Source: Lentihominibacter butyricus (lineage in GTDB: Bacteria > Bacillota > Clostridia > Peptostreptococcales > Anaerovoracaceae). Taken from it: a stretch of 64,000 bases of DNA. The translations under genes and the position numbers were made by a program. Of the stretch, positions 1-8,981 are shown one piece after another. Position 1 is the first letter of the stretch. Every line of letters starts with the position of its first letter. Where the stretch lies: NCBI RefSeq assembly GCF_025567305.1, contig NZ_JAOQJP010000010.1:66017-130016 (forward strand), written 5' to 3'. The notes under the pieces were generated by a model. It was given only the letters and a program-made list of their open reading frames with translations. It was not told where the DNA came from and did no database searches.

Positions 1-1
1 C

Positions 2-1006
2 AGGTCCGACAGCTGGCGATATCGCGAGGTGGACAGCATATATATAGGAGGCGGCACGCCGTCTCTTTTTTCGGAGTGGGACATGGGCCGGATCGTGGAC
101 TGCCTGAAAGACAATTTCAATGTGGCGCATGATGCGGAAATAACCATAGAAGCGAATCCTGCGACACTTTCCGATGAAAAGATGGAGCGTTATCTCCGAA
201 AGGGCATCAACAGGCTGAGCATAGGCGTCCAGTCTTTTGACAATCACATGCTGGACGTGCTCGGCAGGATACATAACAAGAACGATGCGTTTTACGCTTT
301 TCAGAGAGCCAGGAAGGCGGGCTTCGACAATATAAACCTGGATCTGATGTTCGCGATACCGGGGCAGACCATGAAAATGTGGAAAGATACGGTGAGGCAG
401 TGCATTTTCCTGAAACCGTCGCACATATCTCTGTACAGCCTGCAGATCGAGGAAGGCACCGAGTTTTACAAGATGATATATGAAAGAGGCGAGCTCGAGC
501 CTGTGCCGGAGATCACGGACCGCGAGATGTATCATGCAGCGCTCAGGATGATGAAAGCTGCGGGCTACGAACGGTATGAGATATCGAACTGCGCGCTGCC
601 GGGGTTCCGAAGCCGTCACAATACCAAGTACTGGTCATACGACGAGTATCTGGGGCTCGGTCTTGGTGCAAGCTCGTTCGTGGACGGCGCCAGACTGAAA
701 AATCACGACAAGATGTACGATTATATAAGAGATCTCAATCAGAACAAGGCGCCTGTGGACGAGGAGAGCACCGAAGTCTACAAGCCTCGTGAAGAGATGG
801 GGATATTCGTGTTCACAGGACTGAGAAAAGCCGAAGGGATAAGTCTTGAAGAATTCAGACAGACATTCCGCGAGGATTTTTTCAGCATTTATGACAGAGA
901 CATACTAAATAGATATAAAGGATTGCTGATCCTGAACGGGGACAGGCTGTACCTCACAGAAAGAGGCGTGGACATTTCCAACAGGATCATGATGGAGTTT
1001 ATCTGA
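2..1006 (+). CDS. hemW: HemW-like radical SAM heme chaperone / coproporphyrinogen oxidase-like, 5' partial
   Basis: The frame is open from base 2, so the start lies outside the window and the N-terminal CxxxCxxC radical-SAM motif is not visible. The 334 visible residues begin just before the family signature IYIGGGTPS (from base 38) and continue with HemW-type blocks EANP, INRLSIGVQSF, DLMFAIPGQT and SLYSLQIEEGT. The family binds a 4Fe-4S cluster and SAM and handles heme or porphyrinogen in the cytoplasm; anaerobic clostridial members are often annotated HemN. The stop TGA shares bases with the next ATG (ATGA at 1003-1006), so glpK is probably translationally coupled. Family assignment is firm; HemW is preferred over HemN because of the short C-terminal part. 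Confidence 0.88.
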   Translation, partial: RSDSWRYREVDSIYIGGGTPSLFSEWDMGRIVDCLKDNFNVAHDAEITIEANPATLSDEKMERYLRKGINRLSIGVQSFDNHMLDVLGRIHNKNDAFYAFQRARKAGFDNINLDLMFAIPGQTMKMWKDTVRQCIFLKPSHISLYSLQIEEGTEFYKMIYERGELEPVPEITDREMYHAALRMMKAAGYERYEISNCALPGFRSRHNTKYWSYDEYLGLGLGASSFVDGARLKNHDKMYDYIRDLNQNKAPVDEESTEVYKPREEMGIFVFTGLRKAEGISLEEFRQTFREDFFSIYDRDILNRYKGLLILNGDRLYLTERGVDISNRIMMEFI

Positions 1007-2499
1007 TGAAAAAGAAATACATAATGGCGCTCGATCAGGGTACGACGAGTGCGAGATGCATACTTTACGACAGGCAGGGCAGGCAGATCAGCGTTGCTCA
1101 GAAGGAATTCAGACAGATATATCCGCACGAAGGATGGGTCGAGCACGATCCGATGGATATATGGTCGACTCAGATCGGAGTCGCTCAGGAGGCGCTGCTC
1201 AAGACTGACGCTACATATGAAGATATAGATTCCATAGGGATAACGAATCAGCGCGAGACCACGATAGTGTGGGACAGAGTGACCGGCGAGCCTGTGTACA
1301 ACGCCATAGTCTGGCAGTGCAGGAGGACGTCGGAGTTCTGTGACGAGCTCAAATCGAGAGGACTTGAGGACTTTTTCAGGAAAAAGACAGGACTTCTGAT
1401 AGACCCGTATTTTTCCGCGACGAAGCTGAAGTGGATACTGGAGAATGTCGATGGCGCATATGAGCGTGCGAGGAACGGCGAGCTGCTTTTCGGCACGATA
1501 GAGACGTGGCTGATATGGAGACTTACCGGCGGAAAGGTCCATGTGACTGACTATTCGAATGCATCGAGAACGATGATGTTCAATATACATACGCTTAAAT
1601 GGGACGAGGAGATACTCGCGGAGCTGGATATCCCGGCGTGTATGCTTCCCGAGCCGTGCCCTTCCAGCATGGTATTCGGTGAAAGCAGCCCTCTGATATT
1701 CGGAGGCCCTGTAAAAATAGCAGGTGCGGCCGGAGATCAGCAGTCTGCGCTTTTCGGACAGGCCTGCTTCAAGGAGGGAGAGGCAAAGAACACATACGGC
1801 ACCGGCGGATTCATGCTGGTGAATACGGGAGAGACTCCTGTCGAGTCGAGAAACGGCCTGCTGACGACCATAGCCTGGGGGCTTGACGGCAAAGTGTGCT
1901 ATGCGCTGGAAGGCTCGGTATTCGTTTCGGGCGCTACGATACAGTGGTTGCGCGATGAGGTGAGGATACTCGACAATGCGGCGGAGTCTGAAAAAATAGC
2001 CAGATCCGTCGATGATACGGCAGGTGCATACATCGTGCCGGCCTTCACGGGGCTGGGAGCTCCGTACTGGGATCCGTACGCCAGAGGCGCGCTGATGGGA
2101 CTGACCCGCGGTGTGAACAAAAATCATATAGTCAGGGCCGCGCTCGAGTCGATGGCCTACCAGACATATGATCTGATGAACTCGATGACAGAGGATATGG
2201 GATATGAGATAAAGACGTTCAAGGTGGACGGCGGGGCGTGTGCGAATGATTTTCTGCTGGAATTCCAGTCGGATATCATAAACATGCCGCTTTACAGACC
2301 GGAATGCATAGAGACCACATCGCTGGGTGCAGCGTATCTGGCGGGCCTTGCGACCGGCTACTGGAAAAACACAGACGATATCATCTCTAACTGGCAGATA
2401 AACAATATATTCAGACCTGATATGGATGAAGAAAGGAGACAAACGCTCATCGACGGATGGCACAGAGCTGTAAAGTGCACTCTCGGATGGGCGAAATAA
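1006..2499 (+). CDS. glpK: Glycerol kinase
   Basis: FGGY-family sugar kinase of 497 residues, the usual GlpK length. It phosphorylates glycerol to sn-glycerol 3-phosphate with ATP in the cytoplasm. Visible family motifs are ALDQGTTSARCILYD at the N terminus, GITNQRETTIVWDR (about residue 80), NTYGTGGFMLVNTG in the second ATPase lobe and KVDGGACANDFL near residue 405. Start is the ATG overlapping the hemW stop. No glpF or glpD lies beside it, so glycerol uptake and oxidation must be encoded elsewhere; the gene sits in a housekeeping string rather than a glycerol operon. Very secure family call. Confidence 0.95.
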   Translation: MKKKYIMALDQGTTSARCILYDRQGRQISVAQKEFRQIYPHEGWVEHDPMDIWSTQIGVAQEALLKTDATYEDIDSIGITNQRETTIVWDRVTGEPVYNAIVWQCRRTSEFCDELKSRGLEDFFRKKTGLLIDPYFSATKLKWILENVDGAYERARNGELLFGTIETWLIWRLTGGKVHVTDYSNASRTMMFNIHTLKWDEEILAELDIPACMLPEPCPSSMVFGESSPLIFGGPVKIAGAAGDQQSALFGQACFKEGEAKNTYGTGGFMLVNTGETPVESRNGLLTTIAWGLDGKVCYALEGSVFVSGATIQWLRDEVRILDNAAESEKIARSVDDTAGAYIVPAFTGLGAPYWDPYARGALMGLTRGVNKNHIVRAALESMAYQTYDLMNSMTEDMGYEIKTFKVDGGACANDFLLEFQSDIINMPLYRPECIETTSLGAAYLAGLATGYWKNTDDIISNWQINNIFRPDMDEERRQTLIDGWHRAVKCTLGWAK

Positions 2500-2505
2500 T
2501 GATTT

Positions 2506-3135
2506 ATGGATATTCAGACATTTTTTGATTCACTTGCAGGACAGCTCACGGTGGCGGGCGTCATAGTGATACTGTTCGCTGCGATACTTTATTCCGGAAA
2601 GGGCAAACCTACGGATACCAAGGCTCTTGCGATTTCCGCGCTTCTAGTGGCGCTTTCGCTGATACTCAATCAGCTCGTAATATTCAGGATGCCTCAGGGA
2701 GGCAGCATAACAGTGTTCTCTATGGTACCGATAGTGCTGTGCGCATATTTCTTCGGTGTGAGGAGAGGTCTTCTGGCCGGGATGTGCGTAGGACTGATAT
2801 CACTGATATTCAATCCGTACGTGATACATCCGATACAGCTGCTGCTTGATTATCCGCTGGCATTCGGCTCCCTGGCGCTGGGAGGCATATTCGCCGCGAA
2901 GAAAAACGGACTGATCAAAGGCTACATATTCGGTATATTCTGCCGTTACATATGCGCCGTGCTTTCAGGTGTGATATTCTTCGGGGAATATGCTCCGGAA
3001 GGATTCAATGCATTCACATGGTCTATCTGGTACAATTTCACGTACGTTGCCGTGGAGGGAGCGATATCTGTGGCTCTGCTGTGCATACCGCAGGTGAAGC
3101 ACATGTTCGAGCGTCTCAGGGCCTCGCTCGGCTGA
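2506..3135 (+). CDS. thiT: ThiT-like thiamine ECF transporter S component
   Basis: Integral membrane protein of 209 residues with about six hydrophobic segments. The segment TKALAISALLVALSLILNQL and the later GSITVFSMVPI and FGVRRGLLAG blocks match the S component of the energy-coupling thiamine transporter, which binds thiamine and docks onto a shared EcfAA'T module encoded elsewhere. It starts 7 bases after glpK and lacks a clear Shine-Dalgarno sequence, so it may depend on read-through translation. The gene is convergent with a thiamine pyrophosphokinase 5 bases away, which supports a thiamine role. I see no THI-box riboswitch in front of it. Confidence 0.8.
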   Translation: MDIQTFFDSLAGQLTVAGVIVILFAAILYSGKGKPTDTKALAISALLVALSLILNQLVIFRMPQGGSITVFSMVPIVLCAYFFGVRRGLLAGMCVGLISLIFNPYVIHPIQLLLDYPLAFGSLALGGIFAAKKNGLIKGYIFGIFCRYICAVLSGVIFFGEYAPEGFNAFTWSIWYNFTYVAVEGAISVALLCIPQVKHMFERLRASLG

Positions 3136-3139
3136 CAGA

Positions 3140-3781
3140 TCATTTTTTAGATATCACGATGAGCAGTGTGCCGTCATCCATAGAGATGGCGGCATTTTTA
3201 TTATCTGAAAATTCATTGCTGACGCCGAGCGGAAAATCGCTTGTCAGAATGTGATTAGTCAGCTCATATTTTGCATCCTTTATGCACAATCCTGTGGTTT
3301 TTGGGGTGAGTGAAAATACTGAAAAATAACTATTGGCCGCGAATGGGATTATAAAGTTGCTGTCTTTTTTTGAATCCAGTATGAAGCATTCATTCATTCC
3401 GTCGAGCATGACGAGCTTTTCAAAGTACATGTCATAGTGAAAAAGCAGCTGCAGATTTGCAACAGTGTGGTCAAGACGGCCGCCCATGCCTCCTATTATT
3501 TCCAATTCAGTAAATTCTGACTCGACGGCTGTCTTGATCGCGAGTTCGAGGTCCGTAAAATCCTTTTCTGGCTTAAACCTTTTGATTTCAATATCTCCGG
3601 GAAGTGCCCCGCTGATCGAATCAAAATCTCCGAGAATCAGATCTGGCCGAATTCCCTGAACCGTTGCAATATCATAGCCTCCGTCCGTGCAAATAACATA
3701 ATCTTCAGAATTTACCCTGCTATTTATGTCGATCTCGTTTTCGATGAATGATGTGATGATAAATGCCTTGCTCATTTTCAA
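3140..3781 (-). CDS. thiN: Thiamine pyrophosphokinase
   Basis: Cytoplasmic enzyme of 213 residues that pyrophosphorylates thiamine to thiamine diphosphate. Family motifs are ICTDGGYDIA, PDLILGDFDS, the acidic KDFTDLELAI stretch and GGMGGRLDHTVANLQLL, in the expected order. Two starts are possible: a TTG at 3781 six bases after GGAGG, or an ATG at 3775 twelve bases after it; spacing favours the TTG. The gene ends against thiT on the other strand, so uptake and activation genes for thiamine are convergent neighbours. Its promoter must lie in the same divergent gap that serves the NifU-abfD unit. Confidence 0.9.
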   Translation of the reverse strand: MKMSKAFIITSFIENEIDINSRVNSEDYVICTDGGYDIATVQGIRPDLILGDFDSISGALPGDIEIKRFKPEKDFTDLELAIKTAVESEFTELEIIGGMGGRLDHTVANLQLLFHYDMYFEKLVMLDGMNECFILDSKKDSNFIIPFAANSYFSVFSLTPKTTGLCIKDAKYELTNHILTSDFPLGVSNEFSDNKNAAISMDDGTLLIVISKK

Positions 3782-3824
3782 AAATTACCTCCGTTTTTTG
3801 ATGTTATTGATAATTATAACCTCT

Positions 3825-3852
3825 TGAAAAAGCCGAAAGCAAGATATATAAT
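3825..3852 (+). promoter_or_regulatory. Sigma-A type promoter for the nifU-like/abfD unit
   Basis: TTGAAA at 3825-3830, a 16-base spacer and a perfect TATAAT at 3847-3852, 35 bases before the next start codon. Position and match suggest a housekeeping promoter for the two-gene unit ending at the terminator at 5779. Confidence 0.6.
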
Positions 3853-3886
3853 AGCACTGTAACAACGGTTAATGAGAGGTGACATT

Positions 3887-4168
3887 ATGGAAGAACGAAT
3901 CAGAAAAGTGCTGAAGGAGAAAGTCGATCCGGTTCTGGCCGCGCATTACGGCGGAGCTATCCTTACCGACTACAGAGACGGTGTGGCTATGGTCAGACTT
4001 ACAGGCTCATGTGCTTCATGTCCGTCAGCCCAGTCCACTATCGAAGAAGTAGTGAAGGCTATTGTTACAGAAAACATACCGGAGATAAAGGACGTCGTAC
4101 TCGACGATTCGATCAGTGAAGACCTGCTCGATATGGCAAGGAAAATTTTACACAAAGAAAATCATTGA
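3887..4168 (+). CDS. NifU-like Fe-S scaffold domain protein
   Basis: A 93-residue protein consisting only of the NifU C-terminal domain. The key motif GSCASCPSA carries the CxxC that holds a transient Fe-S cluster in this family. The ATG at 3887 is chosen over the one at 3872 because GAGAGGTG sits just before it. It is followed after about 95 bases by abfD, whose product needs an oxygen-sensitive 4Fe-4S cluster, and shares the promoter at 3825. A role in loading or repairing that cluster is a reasonable inference from position, not shown by the sequence. Confidence 0.82.
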   Translation: MEERIRKVLKEKVDPVLAAHYGGAILTDYRDGVAMVRLTGSCASCPSAQSTIEEVVKAIVTENIPEIKDVVLDDSISEDLLDMARKILHKENH

Positions 4169-4263
4169 TTTTTTCCGAAGTGTTTTGTAAAATCGTTAAT
4201 GATTTCTCAGTAAGCAATCAAGCGTACGGAGAAATTAAATATAACCAAAGGAGTGATTTTAAT

Positions 4264-5736
4264 ATGTTAATGACAGGAGAACAGTATATTGAAAGCTTGA
4301 GAAAAATGAAGACGAGAGTCTACATGTTTGGAGAAGAGGTAAAAGATTGGGTGGATCATCCTATCATCAGACCTTCAATCAACTGCGTGGCAGTAACTTA
4401 TGATCTGGCACAGGATCCTGAGTATGCTGACCTGATGACTGCCAAGTCAAGCCTTACAGGCGAAACTATCAACAGATTCGCACACCTGCACCAGAGCACA
4501 GAAGACTTAAAGAAAAAGGTTAAGATGCAGAGACTTTGCGGACAGAAAACAGCTTCATGCTTCCAGAGATGCGTAGGTATGGATGCTTTTAATGCTGTCT
4601 TCTCCACAACATATGAGACAGATAAAAAATATGGTACTAACTACCATGAAAACTTCAAGAAGTTCCTCGAAATGGTTCAGAAGAACGACTACGTTGTAGA
4701 CGGCGCAATGACTGACCCTAAGGGTGACAGAGGACTCGCTCCAAGTGCACAGAAAGATCCGGACTTATTCGTACATATCGTTGAAAGAAGAGAAGACGGT
4801 ATCGTAGTAAGAGGTGCTAAGGCTCACCAGACTGGTACTATCAACTCACACTGGCACATCGTAATGCCTACACAGGCAATGAAGGAAGCTGACAAAGACT
4901 TCGCAGTATCATTTGCATGTCCTACAGACGCTGAAGGAATGTACATGATCTACGGAAGACAGTCATGCGACACTAGAAAATTAGAAGAAGGCGCTGATGT
5001 GGATCTCGGAAACAAGCAGTTCGGAGGACAGGAAGCATTAGTAGTATTTGATAACGTATTCATCCCTAACGAATATATCTTCCTCGCTGGAGAATATGAT
5101 TTCGCAGGAATGATGGTAGAAAGATTCGCAGGATATCACAGACAGTCATACGGCGGATGCAAAGTAGGTGTTGGTGACGTTCTTATCGGAGCTGCTGCTC
5201 TGGCTGCTGAATACAATGGCGCTCAGAAAGCATCACACATCAAGGATAAGCTCATCGAAATGATCCACCTGAACGAAACTCTGTACTGCTGCGGTATCGC
5301 TTGCTCATCAGAAGGTCACCCTACACTCGCAGGAAACTACGAGATCGACTTACTGTTAGCAAACGTTTGTAAGCAGAACGTAACTAGATTCCCTTACGAC
5401 ATCACAAGATTAGCTGAAGATATCGCAGGCGGACTCATGGTTACAATGCCTTCAGAAAAAGACTTCAAGTCAGATGTAAAGGTTGGAAGCAACGGAGAGA
5501 CTATTGGCGAGATCTGCAACAAGTTCTTCGCAGCAGCTCCTTCATGCACAACAGAAGAGAGAATGAGAATATTAAGATTCATCGAAAACATCTGCTTAGG
5601 ATCTTCAGCTGTAGGATACAGAACAGAATCACTGCACGGCGCTGGTTCCCCACAGGCTCAGAGAATCATGATCGCAAGACAGGGAAATCTCGAAGGCAAG
5701 AAAGAATTAGCTAAGGCTATCGCAGGAATTAAATAG
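4264..5736 (+). CDS. abfD: 4-hydroxybutyryl-CoA dehydratase / vinylacetyl-CoA isomerase
   Basis: Dehydrates 4-hydroxybutyryl-CoA to crotonyl-CoA through FAD radical chemistry and a 4Fe-4S cluster. Starting at the ATG behind AAAGGAG the protein is 490 residues, the length of the Clostridium aminobutyricum enzyme. The cluster ligands fall exactly where that enzyme has them: C99 and C103 (CFQRC) and the H-x6-C of HRQSYGGC (H292, C299). Codon use is strongly biased (Arg nearly always AGA), unlike the AGG/CGC-rich upstream genes, suggesting very high expression. An intrinsic terminator follows. This is the diagnostic enzyme for fermentation of GABA, 4-hydroxybutyrate or succinate toward butyrate. 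Confidence 0.96.
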   Translation: MLMTGEQYIESLRKMKTRVYMFGEEVKDWVDHPIIRPSINCVAVTYDLAQDPEYADLMTAKSSLTGETINRFAHLHQSTEDLKKKVKMQRLCGQKTASCFQRCVGMDAFNAVFSTTYETDKKYGTNYHENFKKFLEMVQKNDYVVDGAMTDPKGDRGLAPSAQKDPDLFVHIVERREDGIVVRGAKAHQTGTINSHWHIVMPTQAMKEADKDFAVSFACPTDAEGMYMIYGRQSCDTRKLEEGADVDLGNKQFGGQEALVVFDNVFIPNEYIFLAGEYDFAGMMVERFAGYHRQSYGGCKVGVGDVLIGAAALAAEYNGAQKASHIKDKLIEMIHLNETLYCCGIACSSEGHPTLAGNYEIDLLLANVCKQNVTRFPYDITRLAEDIAGGLMVTMPSEKDFKSDVKVGSNGETIGEICNKFFAAAPSCTTEERMRILRFIENICLGSSAVGYRTESLHGAGSPQAQRIMIARQGNLEGKKELAKAIAGIK

Positions 5737-5778
5737 TTAAGTCTTGGATTTAACAGTTAATCTGTATTAGAAAAATTT

Positions 5779-5813
5779 GAGGCCGCTTTGTAGCCCAAAG
5801 CGGCCTCTTTTTT
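5779..5813 (+). terminator. Intrinsic terminator after abfD
   Basis: Twelve-base perfect stem (GAGGCCGCTTTG at 5779-5790 with CAAAGCGGCCTC at 5796-5807), five-base loop, then six T. It separates abfD from the abfT unit. Confidence 0.93.
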
Positions 5814-5844
5814 CAAATTACTTAAGACATTCGGATCGGTAATA

Positions 5845-6144
5845 ATGATAAAAAAGATAAAATGCGGCGTGAGATTCTGCGGTGGATGCAACCCCAGATT
5901 CGATCGCGGCAAAGCTTTGAAAGAAATAGAGCAGGATGTAAAAAACATGGATTTTACCCATGCAATCGAAGGTGAACTGTACGATGTGCTGCTGGTCATA
6001 GGCGGATGCGCCAACTGCTGTGCGGCATACGGCCACTTTGATGTTAAGGGTGAAGTATATAAGATCTGGGATTACGATCAGGTCGAAACTGTAAAAAAAG
6101 AACTTATGGAAGAAGTAAGTAAAGGAACGGAGGAGTTTAAGTAA
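5845..6144 (+). CDS. Small cysteine-rich protein of unknown function next to abfT
   Basis: A 99-residue soluble protein with two Cys clusters: CGVRFCGGCNPRFDRG near the N terminus and GGCANCCAAYG around residue 55. The pattern suggests binding of a metal or Fe-S cluster. I recognise the CGGCNPRxDR-type motif as one I would expect to be conserved, but I cannot name a function. The stop lies one base before the abfT start, so the two are almost certainly co-translated. The start has only a weak ribosome site (GGATCGG) and lies just after a terminator, so a promoter is expected within about 30 bases or reduced read-through supplies it. Confidence 0.75.
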   Translation: MIKKIKCGVRFCGGCNPRFDRGKALKEIEQDVKNMDFTHAIEGELYDVLLVIGGCANCCAAYGHFDVKGEVYKIWDYDQVETVKKELMEEVSKGTEEFK

Positions 6145-6145
6145 A

Positions 6146-7462
6146 ATGGACTGGAAAAAAACTTACGAAAGCAGAAAAATGTCTGCTGATGAAGCCGTAA
6201 AGCTTATCAAATCAGGCGACAATGTAGTATTTGCACACGCTGTTGCAGAGCCTGTAGCTCTCGTTGATGCTATGGTTGCCAATAAAAATTTATACAAGGA
6301 TATCACAGTATCTCACATGGTAACGCTCGGCAAGGGCGAATACGCAAAGAAAGAGAACAGTGACGTATTCAGATATGAAGGATGGTTCACTTCACCTTCA
6401 GTAAGAAATTCTATTTCAGAAGGACACGGAGATTTCATCCCTGTATTTTTCCATGAGATCCCAAGTCTTATCAGAAGAGACATCTTACATGTAGACGTTG
6501 CAATGGTTACAGTAACACCGCCGGATGAACACGGCTACTGCAATGTCGGCGTATCCTCCGACTACACTATGCAGGCTGTAAAATCTGCAAGAGTAGTGCT
6601 GGCTGAAGTAAACGATCAGGTTCCTACTGTATTCGGAAACACTTACATCCATGTAGATGAAATAGATGCTTTTGTTGAATACAATCGTCCGCTTCCTGAG
6701 AGCAAGCCTGCAAAGATCGGACCTGTTGAAGAAGCTATCGGTAAAAACTGCGCTTCACTGATCAACGACGGAGATACTCTGCAGCTCGGTATCGGAGCTA
6801 TTCCTGATGCTGTACTGGCTCAGCTGGGAGAGAAGAAGCACCTTGGTATCCACTCGGAAATGATCGCAGACGGAGTTGTTGACCTCTTCGAAAAGGGCGC
6901 TATCGACTGCTCACAGAAGGGTATCGACGAAGGAAAGATGGTCGTTACATTCCTTATGGGAACTAAGAAGCTGTACGACTGGTGCGACAAGAACCCTATG
7001 GTAGAGCTCAGAGAAGTAGACTATGTAAACCACCCTATGACAGTATGCAACTTAAAGAACCTCGTATGCATCAACGCATGCGTACAGATCGACTTCATGG
7101 GACAGATAGTATCAGAGTGTATCGGTACTAAGCAGATCTCAGGCGTAGGCGGTCAGGTAGACTTCATCAGAGGCGCATCGATGGCAAAAGACGGAAATGC
7201 AAGAGCTATCATAGCAATGCCTTCCGTAACAGTTAAGAAAGACGGCTCAAAGATATCCAAGATCGTTCCGTTCATCGATCATGGTGCTGCAGTTACTACA
7301 TCAAGATGCGACGCTGACTATGTAGTTACTGAATACGGTATCGCTAAGCTCAAGGGTACAAACCTTAAGGACAGAGCAAGACAGCTGATCAACATAGCTC
7401 ACCCTGACTTCAGAGAAGAGCTGAAAGAGCAGTTCAAGGAAAGATTCAACGCAGAATTCTAG
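6146..7462 (+). CDS. abfT: 4-hydroxybutyrate CoA-transferase
   Basis: Family I CoA-transferase (acetyl-CoA hydrolase/transferase fold) of 438 residues that moves CoA from acetyl-CoA or butyryl-CoA to 4-hydroxybutyrate. The catalytic glutamate is E238 in GIHSEMIADG, the same number as in the C. aminobutyricum enzyme; oxyanion and CoA-binding stretches LQLGIGAIPDAV and SGVGGQVDFIRGA are present. GGAGGAG precedes the ATG. It makes the substrate of AbfD, so it belongs to the same route despite the terminator between them. AGA-rich codon use again indicates high expression. A butyryl-CoA:acetate transferase is the alternative; context favours AbfT. Confidence 0.93.
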   Translation: MDWKKTYESRKMSADEAVKLIKSGDNVVFAHAVAEPVALVDAMVANKNLYKDITVSHMVTLGKGEYAKKENSDVFRYEGWFTSPSVRNSISEGHGDFIPVFFHEIPSLIRRDILHVDVAMVTVTPPDEHGYCNVGVSSDYTMQAVKSARVVLAEVNDQVPTVFGNTYIHVDEIDAFVEYNRPLPESKPAKIGPVEEAIGKNCASLINDGDTLQLGIGAIPDAVLAQLGEKKHLGIHSEMIADGVVDLFEKGAIDCSQKGIDEGKMVVTFLMGTKKLYDWCDKNPMVELREVDYVNHPMTVCNLKNLVCINACVQIDFMGQIVSECIGTKQISGVGGQVDFIRGASMAKDGNARAIIAMPSVTVKKDGSKISKIVPFIDHGAAVTTSRCDADYVVTEYGIAKLKGTNLKDRARQLINIAHPDFREELKEQFKERFNAEF

Positions 7463-7598
7463 TTCGTGCGCTGACGGATATCTGTTAAAATAAATCGAAC
7501 TATCTGAGAAGAGTCTGTCCGCGCTGACGGCGGGCAGGCTCAGGCTCATTAAGGTTAATCATTAAGTTATAGTCGAGTTTAAGAAAAGAGGTAAAATT

Positions 7599-8723
7599 AT
7601 GCAAGCATTAAGAGTAGTTCCTACAATCCATTACTTTGACACATTCAAAGATTTCAATGAAGAATTCAAACTGGGAAAAGGCGATATTCTCGTAACTAAT
7701 CAGTGGATGTATGATCCGTATGTAAAACCGCTTGGTATCGATATGCCTGTTATCTACCAGGAAAAATACGGCGCTGGCGAGCCAACAGATGAAATGATGG
7801 ACGCTATGAAGGCTGAAATGGATAAGTATGAATATGACAGAATCATCGCTTTCGGCGGCGGTACTATCGTTGACTGCTGTAAAGTATTAGCATGTGACAT
7901 CCCTGACAAAGTAGCTGATCTCTACACAGGAAAAGTAGCTCCTAAGAGAGTAAAGAAGCTTGTTGTTGTACCTACTACATGCGGTACAGGTTCAGAAGTA
8001 ACTAACGTTGCTGTAGCATCTATCCCGTCACTCAACCTCAAGAAGGGTATCGCTGACGAAGAAACTTATGCTGACATCGCTGTACTTATTCCTGAATCAC
8101 TTCAGGGTCTGCCTGATAAAGTATTCGCTACTTCATCAGTAGACGCTCTTATCCACGCAGTAGAATCATTCCTTTCACCTAAAGCATCACCTTTCACAGA
8201 AATGTACTCAGTGAAGGCTATCGAAATGATCATGAACGGATACAAAGAGATCATCGCAGCAGGTGGAAATACAGCTGAAAACAGAAAGCCTCATCTTAAA
8301 GACTTCTGCCTGGCAGCTAACTATGCCGGAATCGCATTCGGTAATGCAGGCTGCGGTGCAGTTCACGCTTTATCATATGCTCACGGCGGAGCATTCCACA
8401 TCGCTCACGGTGAAGCTAACTTCATCTGCTTCACAGAAGTATTCAAGATGTACATGAGAAAGCAGCCTAAGGGCAAGATCGAGCTCGCTAACAAGCTGTT
8501 TGCTGACGTATTAGGATGCGATCCTGCAGATGTATATCCTGCACTGGATGAATTCTTAGGAAAGATCCTCGAGAAGAAGCCGCTCCACGAATACGGCATG
8601 ACAAAGGATCAGGTTGCTGAATTTGCTAAGTCAACTGTTGACAACCAGCAGAGACTGCTCGCAAACAACTATGTTCCACTTACAGAAGAAGAGATCGCAG
8701 AGATCTTCGAAAACCTGTATTAA
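7599..8723 (+). CDS. abfH: NAD-dependent 4-hydroxybutyrate dehydrogenase
   Basis: Iron-containing alcohol dehydrogenase family protein of 374 residues that interconverts succinate semialdehyde and 4-hydroxybutyrate. Nucleotide-binding FGGGTIVDCCKVLA and VPTTCGTGSEVTNVAV, and the metal ligands in SVDALIHAVESF and ALSYAHGGAFHIAHGEA are all visible. A 136-base gap after abfT holds a GC-rich hairpin (around 7513-7535) but no clear stop signal. Together with abfT and abfD it completes succinate semialdehyde to crotonyl-CoA. Codon bias matches the other two enzymes. Confidence 0.93.
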   Translation: MQALRVVPTIHYFDTFKDFNEEFKLGKGDILVTNQWMYDPYVKPLGIDMPVIYQEKYGAGEPTDEMMDAMKAEMDKYEYDRIIAFGGGTIVDCCKVLACDIPDKVADLYTGKVAPKRVKKLVVVPTTCGTGSEVTNVAVASIPSLNLKKGIADEETYADIAVLIPESLQGLPDKVFATSSVDALIHAVESFLSPKASPFTEMYSVKAIEMIMNGYKEIIAAGGNTAENRKPHLKDFCLAANYAGIAFGNAGCGAVHALSYAHGGAFHIAHGEANFICFTEVFKMYMRKQPKGKIELANKLFADVLGCDPADVYPALDEFLGKILEKKPLHEYGMTKDQVAEFAKSTVDNQQRLLANNYVPLTEEEIAEIFENLY

Positions 8724-8739
8724 TAAGAACAGACTTTTG

Positions 8740-8772
8740 CCGGCCTGCAGAATACCGCAGGCCGGTATTTTT
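8740..8772 (+). terminator. Intrinsic terminator after abfH
   Basis: Perfect nine-base stem CCGGCCTGC (8740-8748) with GCAGGCCGG (8757-8765), then TATTTTT. Ends the abfT-abfH unit. Confidence 0.9.
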
Positions 8773-8981
8773 GTGCAAAGAAAAGCCTCTCCTCCGGTCA
8801 GGCGCCGGGAACACTGTCGAAGCCTGCAGCATTTTTACCAGACTTTACAGTGATCTGCACGCCGGCAAAGGCAGCTCTACAGACTGTAAAAGTTTGCCAT
8901 GCTCGTAGCATTGCCTTTTCGTCATGTTTGTGGTAGTATATAGTGATGATTTCATTGAATTTATAAAAAGAGAGGTATGAA

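Noticed and set aside
889..2463. Long open frame (524 codons) on the minus strand opposite glpK
   Set aside because: It lies wholly antisense to a well-conserved gene, resembles no family and is explained by codon bias of glpK.
2440..2510. TPP riboswitch in front of thiT
   Set aside because: thiT begins 7 bases after glpK, leaving no room, and no CTGAGA-type motif occurs there.
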